This document shows, in pieces, positions 59,171 through 64,000 of a stretch of 64,000 nt of DNA (within the stretch, counting starts at the first letter, position 1; every line of letters starts with the position of its first letter). This DNA comes from Planctomycetaceae bacterium (GTDB taxonomy: Bacteria > Planctomycetota > Planctomycetia > Planctomycetales > Planctomycetaceae): positions 1 through 64,000 of the forward strand of contig JAKFUF010000037.1 in the NCBI GenBank assembly GCA_021732845.1, given 5' to 3'. Under the pieces are notes generated by a model. That model did not search any database. It was given only the letters and a program-made list of their open reading frames with translations, and was not told the DNA's origin. Made by a program: the position numbers and the translations under genes.

Positions 59171-62100
59171 TCAATCCACCCACAAGAATTCGTTGGCATT
59201 CAGCAGCGTGAGCGCGATGTGCGGCCAGGCGGCGGCGTCGGTGGTGGCCAGGTCGGCGGGTGTTGCGGCCGCGAATTTGTCGCCCAGTTGAACGCGGGCG
59301 AATTCGTCGAGAAACGACAGCAGGCCGGACCGTTCCGTATCGGTGGGATCGCGGCTGAAAATGAGATGGTAGGCCCATTGGATGCGGCCGGTGCGGTCTG
59401 GTGCGGATGTGAGGACGCGGCCGGCCACCGTCTGCGCGGCCCGGCTCACGGACGGACTGTTCCACAAGACCAGGGCCTGCGTGGCAACGATCGCCTCGGT
59501 GCGGCGGTTGCAGTTGATTTCCATGCGCGGGGTGTCAAAGGCTTCCAGAAGCGTCACGGGCTGGCTGCGGCGGACCTTCAGGTAGACACTGCGGCGGCTG
59601 CCCTCGGGTGTGTCTGCGGTCGAAATCGAGCCGTCCGCCTGCGGGACCACCGGGACCGGCACTCCGTACATTTTCGGGCTGAGCTTTCCGGACAGGGCCA
59701 GGAGCGTGTCACGCACCACTTCTCCTTCATGCCGCCGCGGGCGGAAGGCGGACAACAGCAGGTTCTCACCGTCGACCGCAGCCTTTGCCGAGTCCAGGGT
59801 GGATGTCTGCCGATAGGCCGTTGAGGTCACCATCAGCCGGTGCATCGCCTTCTGGCTCCAGCCACGTTCGATGAATTCCGTGGCCAGCCAGTCCAGCAGT
59901 TCGGGGTGCGTGGGTCGTTTGCCGAGCTGTCCGAAATCGTCCAGGGTGTCGACCAGTCCGCGTCCGAAATGATGGGACCACAGCCGGTTCATGTGAACGC
60001 GGGCGGTGGTGGGATGCCGCGGGTTGACCAGCCATTCGGCGAACGCCCGGCGGCGGCCGGTGGATTTGTAGACCGGCAGCGGCGCGTACTTGTAGTCCGC
60101 CGGCGTGAGGACTTCCGGGACACCGGGTTCCACGACGCGGCCCAGGTTGGTGAAGTCGCCCCGCCGCAGGACATTGGCCGTTGGGGGGGTGTCATCCAGG
60201 TCGACCAGCCCGCGAATCTGCACGATGCTGCGGGTCAGCGCCTGTTCGGTGGTGATTGCGGCCTGCAGCTTGTCGAGTTCGATTTTACGCTCGGGGTGGT
60301 TCGCCTCAATGTCTTTTTGCAAATCAGCGGCTGTGAGGCTCACACGCGGCGCGCGTTCCGCCAGCAGTTTCTGTTGCTCGTCATTGCGCTGCTTCTCATC
60401 AATCAGGAGCGCGGCCCGAACAGCAGCCACGACCGTGGCATCCTGCAGCGCCGACGGTCCCGTGACAAAGAAATTCTCCAGCGTCAGGCCTTCGAACGTG
60501 GCTGGAGTGCCGGGCGGGGTGATGTACCGGCGAAATTCCAGTTCGACTTCCGCCACAGTTCCGGCTCGGCTGCCGGTGATCACCTGGGTTCGCTGGCCGT
60601 CGTTAAACGTGCTCGTAATTATTCCGTCCGCACTGCGGACGATTGTGACCGTGGCCCGGCCCGATGGGGAAAGAGCATGGGCGAATTCGCCAGGCGTCGC
60701 GGCCTGTTGGAATTCTTTCAACTGCTGCTCGATCAGGTCGGGGCCGATACCGATCCGTCCGACGGCCGAGCCACGCTTGTTGTTGTTCTCATCCACATAC
60801 CCGTGGCTCGCGATCAAATCGCCCTTCGCATCCCGCAGATTGACCAGCAGCACCTGCATGGCCGTGTTCTTTCCGGCGTCGTTGTCGTCGTTGGAGGTCC
60901 AGCCGAACCCGAGTTCCGCCCTGAATTCGCCCGCCAGCGCGACCGGACGTTTGAGCAGAACCGTGGCGTAGCCCGGCTTGCCATCAATCTCTTGAATCAC
61001 AAACTTCTGCCCGTCCGCCGCGGTCTTCCAGCCGTTGGCCGTGCCGCTGAATTGAAGTGTCCAGTCCGCGTTGATGGTGCCGCCGACATCGACCGGGCTT
61101 TGGACGGCGCGCGCCGCGGCATCGAGTTTTTGAGCCACCAGTTTCTGCTGAATCTTCATCCGGATTGCCTGCATGCTGTCGGTCAACTGCTTGACCCGGT
61201 CGGCAATCTGCTTGTTGTGCTGTTCGACCTCGGCCTGCTCTGCCTCCGTGGCCAGGGGGACCGCCCGTTCGGACGATGCCAGCCAGCGGGCCGGGTCATA
61301 AGAAGCCACGAGGACTGCATGAATCTGATAATAGTCCCGCTGCGAGATCGGCTCGGACTTGTGGCTGTGGCAGCGGGCGCACTGCAGCGTGACGCCGAAG
61401 AAGGCCGAGCTGAGAATGTGCGTGGTGTCGGCCATCACCTTGAAAATCTCGGGCTTTTCCTTGTAGCCGGGGTAGGTGGGATCGCTGGCGGTTCGCAGGA
61501 AGCCGGTGGCGATGAGCTGGTCGCGCATCTCCGGCGTCAGTTCGGGTGCCCGCCGCCAGTCGCTGAGTTCATCGCCCGCAATCTGCTCGCGGATGAACTG
61601 GTCGTAGGGCAGGTCACGGTTGTGGGCTTGAATGACATAGTCACGGTAGCGCCAGGCCTCCGCCCGTTCACGGTCGGCTTCAAGGTAGCCATCCGAGTCG
61701 GCATAGCCGGCGACATCCAGCCAATGCCGGCCCCACCGTTCGCCATGGTGTGGCGATGCCAGCAGGGCTTCGACAAGCTGTTCGTAGGCATCTGGCCGGG
61801 CATCCTGCAGAAACGCCGTTCGCTGTTCGGGTGTTGGCGGCAACCCGGTCAAGTCGAAGCACAGCCGCCGCAGCAAAACTTCGCGGCTCGCGTCGGCATT
61901 AAAGGTCAGCCCCACCGCTTCCAGCTTTTGCAGCAGAAACGCATCAATTGGCGTGCGTACGCGGTCTGGTGCCTTAACCGTCGGTGGATCGCGGCGGACA
62001 GGCGGCTGGTAAATCCAAAACTGGCGGTCTTCGGGCTTCAGGGTGGAATCATCGTCCTTCGTTTCCAACGGCATTTCCGTGGCCAGCTTGGTGGCCGCCC

Positions 62101-62449
62101 CGGCCTTGACCCAGCGTTTCAACAGTTCGATCTGGCGGGCGTCAAGCGGGTCTTCGCCCTTGGGCGGCATCTCTTTGGAGACGATCTTTTCAATCAGCAG
62201 GCTCTCGTCGGGCTTGCCCGGTTCAATCGCCGCACCGCCGTCGCCACCGGCAACAATGGTGAACTTCCGCCGCAGGTCCAGACCGCCCTTGCGCGTCTCG
62301 GACCCGTGACAGGAAAAACACCGGGCCTGCAAAATGGGGACAATGTCGTCCTCGAAGTTCAGCGGAGCATCGGCAGCGTGCAAAGATTGGCTCGCCACAG
62401 CGAACAAACACAGCATCAGGCAGCCGAAGACAACGTGACCGAATCGCAT
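59171..62449 (-). CDS. PSCyt1 / DUF1549 / DUF1553 secreted cytochrome-c-like protein with LamG-like insert
   Basis: A 1,092-residue exported protein. A signal peptide (VVFGCLMLCLFAVASQSLHA) precedes the haem motif CFSCHG at residues 44-49, at the same position as in the protein encoded at 802. DUF1549 covers about 163-370 (LLRRLCFDLTGLPPTPEQRT, GERWGRHWLDVAGYADSDGY). Residues about 465-660 are a beta-sandwich (DGKPGYATVLLKRPVALAGE, ELGFGWTSNDDNDAGKNTAM). DUF1553 covers about 805-1070 (FAEWLVNPRHPTTARVHMNR, LDWLATEFIERGWSQKAMHR). Unlike the other two genes of this class here, it has no DUF1501 partner downstream within the window. Confidence 0.92.
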   Translation of the reverse strand: MRFGHVVFGCLMLCLFAVASQSLHAADAPLNFEDDIVPILQARCFSCHGSETRKGGLDLRRKFTIVAGGDGGAAIEPGKPDESLLIEKIVSKEMPPKGEDPLDARQIELLKRWVKAGAATKLATEMPLETKDDDSTLKPEDRQFWIYQPPVRRDPPTVKAPDRVRTPIDAFLLQKLEAVGLTFNADASREVLLRRLCFDLTGLPPTPEQRTAFLQDARPDAYEQLVEALLASPHHGERWGRHWLDVAGYADSDGYLEADRERAEAWRYRDYVIQAHNRDLPYDQFIREQIAGDELSDWRRAPELTPEMRDQLIATGFLRTASDPTYPGYKEKPEIFKVMADTTHILSSAFFGVTLQCARCHSHKSEPISQRDYYQIHAVLVASYDPARWLASSERAVPLATEAEQAEVEQHNKQIADRVKQLTDSMQAIRMKIQQKLVAQKLDAAARAVQSPVDVGGTINADWTLQFSGTANGWKTAADGQKFVIQEIDGKPGYATVLLKRPVALAGEFRAELGFGWTSNDDNDAGKNTAMQVLLVNLRDAKGDLIASHGYVDENNNKRGSAVGRIGIGPDLIEQQLKEFQQAATPGEFAHALSPSGRATVTIVRSADGIITSTFNDGQRTQVITGSRAGTVAEVELEFRRYITPPGTPATFEGLTLENFFVTGPSALQDATVVAAVRAALLIDEKQRNDEQQKLLAERAPRVSLTAADLQKDIEANHPERKIELDKLQAAITTEQALTRSIVQIRGLVDLDDTPPTANVLRRGDFTNLGRVVEPGVPEVLTPADYKYAPLPVYKSTGRRRAFAEWLVNPRHPTTARVHMNRLWSHHFGRGLVDTLDDFGQLGKRPTHPELLDWLATEFIERGWSQKAMHRLMVTSTAYRQTSTLDSAKAAVDGENLLLSAFRPRRHEGEVVRDTLLALSGKLSPKMYGVPVPVVPQADGSISTADTPEGSRRSVYLKVRRSQPVTLLEAFDTPRMEINCNRRTEAIVATQALVLWNSPSVSRAAQTVAGRVLTSAPDRTGRIQWAYHLIFSRDPTDTERSGLLSFLDEFARVQLGDKFAAATPADLATTDAAAWPHIALTLLNANEFLWVD

Positions 62450-62615
62450 GCCTGCACACTCCCGAACAGAAGCGTTGACGCCGAGTGCGCCAAACGAATC
62501 AATATTATGGCATGCGTCCCGCTCTCCCGCCAGCGCGTGTTCGCTGGCATGATGACGGGCGACGACATACTGTCATTTGAGCTTTCTCAAGATTTTTTCC
62601 AGGTGACGGTTTGGC

Positions 62616-63968
62616 ATGGCTGAATTGAATTACGACTTCTTCTCTCCGCCACAGGTTGTTTTTGGCTGGGGGCGACGGACTGAACTCGGGCGGCTGGCGG
62701 GCGGGCTGGGCCGCCGCGCGTGGATCGTGGCGGGGTCGCGCACGCTGGAGCGCTCGGGAACGCTCACCGAATTGTGCGGACTCCTGAGTGAGGCGGGCCT
62801 GATTGCCGAAGTCGTGGCTAACATTTCCCGCGAGCCTCTGGTGACGGATGTTGACCTGCTGGTGCAGGCGCTGCGCGAGCGCCGGACGGGCGCGGGTGAC
62901 GTGATGATCGCCGTCGGCGGCGGCTCGGCGATCGATCTGGCCAAGGCGGCCGGGGCGCTGGTCATGAACCCCTTCAGCGAGCGAGGAACCCCGACAGCGG
63001 ATATGGAAGGTGGCGCAAGCCACCCATCCGCGCCAGGGGTTCCGCAGCGAGCAGGACTTACCAGCGAGCGAGGAACCCCGACAGCGGATATGGAAGGTGG
63101 CGCAAGCCACCCATCCGCGCCAGGGGTTCCGCAGCGAGCAGGACTTACCAGCAACACGGTCAAGGATTTTTTAGAGGGGGTCGGCCGGGGGCTCAAAATC
63201 GTCCATCCGCCACTGCCGCTCTTGGCCATGCCGACGACCGGTGGAACAGGCACCGAAGCCACCAAGAACGCAGTGATCTCCAGCTTCGACCCGCCGTTCA
63301 AGAAGAGCCTGCGGTCGGAATGGATGGTTCCCCGGTGCGTGCTGATCGACCCGGAGCTGAGCTGTTCCGTGCCGCCGGATGTGACCGCCTGGACGGGGCT
63401 GGATGCGATCACGCAATGCTTGGAGAGCTACATTACCCTCAAGCCACGGCCGATTCCGCAGGCTCTGGGACTGCAGGGCTTGAAGCTCGCCGTGCCGGCG
63501 CTGCCGGAGGCTGTTCGAGATGGCCAGTCGGTGGAGGCCCGCTGCGCGATGGCGCATGCGGCGTTCCTCTCGGGGATGGCCCTGGCCAATTCCGGCCTTG
63601 GCGTGGCTCACGGCATTGCGGCCTCCCTGGGTGTTCATGCGCATGTCTCTCATGGGCTGGCGTGCGCGGTGCTGCTGCCCACCGCCATCCAGGTGAACCG
63701 TGGGGTGCGGGAACGCGAGCTGGCGTACTTGGGCACGGAGCTGACCGGTCGCAGTTGGTCCACGCCAGCGATGGCGATCGACGCGCTGGCCGATCTGATT
63801 GGCGGACTGCTGAGCGACCTGTCGATCCCGCACCGCCTCTCACAACTCGGAGTCAAGCCCGAGCAACTGGATGACCTCGCCGCCGGCTCCCAAGGCAACA
63901 GCCTCAATGGCAACCCACGGGAACTGTCAGTGGCGGACGTGCGAAAGATTTTGGAGGAGCTGCTGTGA
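62616..63968 (+). CDS. Iron-containing alcohol dehydrogenase with two in-frame 29-aa repeats
   Basis: A 450-residue Fe-ADH-type oxidoreductase. YDFFSPPQVVFGWGRRTELG opens the fold. The NAD site is IAVGGGSAIDLAKAAGALV, followed by LLAMPTTGGTGTEATKNAVI, ILD-type metal region PELSCSVPPDVTAWTGLDAI and the His cluster GVAHGIAASLGVHAHVSHGL. Residues 121-178 are two tandem copies of a 29-residue element (SERGTPTADM..HPSAPGVPQRAGLT). Without them the protein is 392 residues, the normal family length. The insertion falls in a loop between the NAD-binding and PTTxGTGTE motifs, so activity may be retained. Substrate unknown. Confidence 0.92.
   Translation: MAELNYDFFSPPQVVFGWGRRTELGRLAGGLGRRAWIVAGSRTLERSGTLTELCGLLSEAGLIAEVVANISREPLVTDVDLLVQALRERRTGAGDVMIAVGGGSAIDLAKAAGALVMNPFSERGTPTADMEGGASHPSAPGVPQRAGLTSERGTPTADMEGGASHPSAPGVPQRAGLTSNTVKDFLEGVGRGLKIVHPPLPLLAMPTTGGTGTEATKNAVISSFDPPFKKSLRSEWMVPRCVLIDPELSCSVPPDVTAWTGLDAITQCLESYITLKPRPIPQALGLQGLKLAVPALPEAVRDGQSVEARCAMAHAAFLSGMALANSGLGVAHGIAASLGVHAHVSHGLACAVLLPTAIQVNRGVRERELAYLGTELTGRSWSTPAMAIDALADLIGGLLSDLSIPHRLSQLGVKPEQLDDLAAGSQGNSLNGNPRELSVADVRKILEELL
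62975..63148 (+). repeat. In-frame 87-bp intragenic element, tandem copies 2 and 3
   Basis: There are two directly repeated 87-bp units (62975-63061 and 63062-63148), identical as far as can be read. Each begins CAGCGAGCGAGGAACCCCGA and ends GCGAGCAGGACTTAC. Each encodes 29 residues and keeps the host frame. A GGTGGCGCAAGCCACC hairpin lies mid-unit, and GGAACCCC pairs with GGGGTTCC across the unit. They match the copy at 10014-10100 in an unrelated gene. Confidence 0.9.
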
Positions 63969-64000
63969 TTCTGGCTGCCGGACTTTCACCCGCCTGGCAA

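Noticed and set aside
62450-62615. A possible additional gene between the PSCyt1 and alcohol dehydrogenase genes
   Set aside because: The 166 bp between divergent start codons are too short and have no frame with a ribosome-binding site; this is best taken as the two promoters.
59840-62623. A 927-codon plus-strand open frame opposite the PSCyt1 gene
   Set aside because: It lies entirely antisense to the well-supported minus-strand protein with signal peptide, CFSCHG and DUF1549/DUF1553 motifs. Its translation has no recognisable domain and reflects GC-rich third-position bias.

Overview
This window comes from the chromosome of a planctomycete (Planctomycetota). Three very large secreted cytochrome-c-like proteins carry the PSCyt1 / DUF1549 / DUF1553 architecture, two of them paired with TAT-exported DUF1501 proteins, a combination typical of that phylum. 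Other planctomycete-type features are WD40, PQQ-propeller and HEAT proteins, a Tad pilus locus whose motor carries an FHA domain, a flagellin/FliD/FliS/CsrA block, and GC-rich coding DNA. No rRNA or tRNA gene, CRISPR array, replication origin or complete insertion sequence was recognised.

Layout. Bases 1-800 are gene-free and rich in palindromes. 802-6118: a PSCyt1/DUF1549/DUF1553 protein and its DUF1501 partner. 6392-6874: a hypothetical gene on the minus strand. 7130-13238: a tightly packed operon of ECF sigma factor, membrane anti-sigma-like protein, small periplasmic protein, redoxin-like protein, second DUF1549/DUF1553 protein and second DUF1501 protein. 13642-16725: WD40 protein, glutamate dehydrogenase, cyclic-nucleotide-binding-domain protein and SlyX. 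17428-20930: an exported isochorismatase-like hydrolase and a CehA/McbA-like metallohydrolase. 21071-22244: a 40-residue zinc-ribbon protein and EboA. 22471-24563: an accessory two-gene cassette, DUF5131 (Gp37/Gp68, three-Cys motif) plus TcmP. 24591-29301 (minus strand): HtpG, a TPR protein, CdsA and UppS.

29637-43306 is a Tad/Flp pilus locus: two pilin-like genes, prepilin peptidase, TadE/TadG-like pseudopilins, CpaB, an FHA-CpaF fusion, TadB, TadC and a second FHA protein. It is interrupted by an Rpn-type PD-(D/E)XK gene. No secretin, TadZ or TadD is visible. 44104-46919: a HEAT-repeat protein, a small membrane protein and a TacT-type GNAT toxin with a truncated-looking DUF1778 antitoxin. 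46989-52705 (minus strand): FliS, a very large FliD, flagellin and CsrA. 53380-63968: a zinc-ribbon membrane protein, a PQQ-propeller protein, two tandem paralogous small membrane proteins, a planctomycete hypothetical, a MotA/TolQ/ExbB-like protein, a third PSCyt1 protein and an iron-containing alcohol dehydrogenase.

The most unusual content is the repeats. (1) An 87-bp element (29 codons) sits in frame inside two unrelated genes: once in the DUF1549 protein (10014-10100) and twice in tandem in the alcohol dehydrogenase (62975-63148). (2) A 154-210 bp MITE-like element with about 20-bp imperfect terminal inverted repeats occurs three times. (3) Many intergenic spaces hold elements of one design: two arms of short degenerate tandem words (CACGAAT, CAATGACC, TCGAAAATC or AGGAT) in opposite orientation, about 90-140 bp overall. 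Some supply the start or stop codons of flanking genes. (4) A GC-rich hairpin family with arms up to 27 bp occurs in gene-free stretches. Family assignments rest on reading motifs by eye; no database search was possible.
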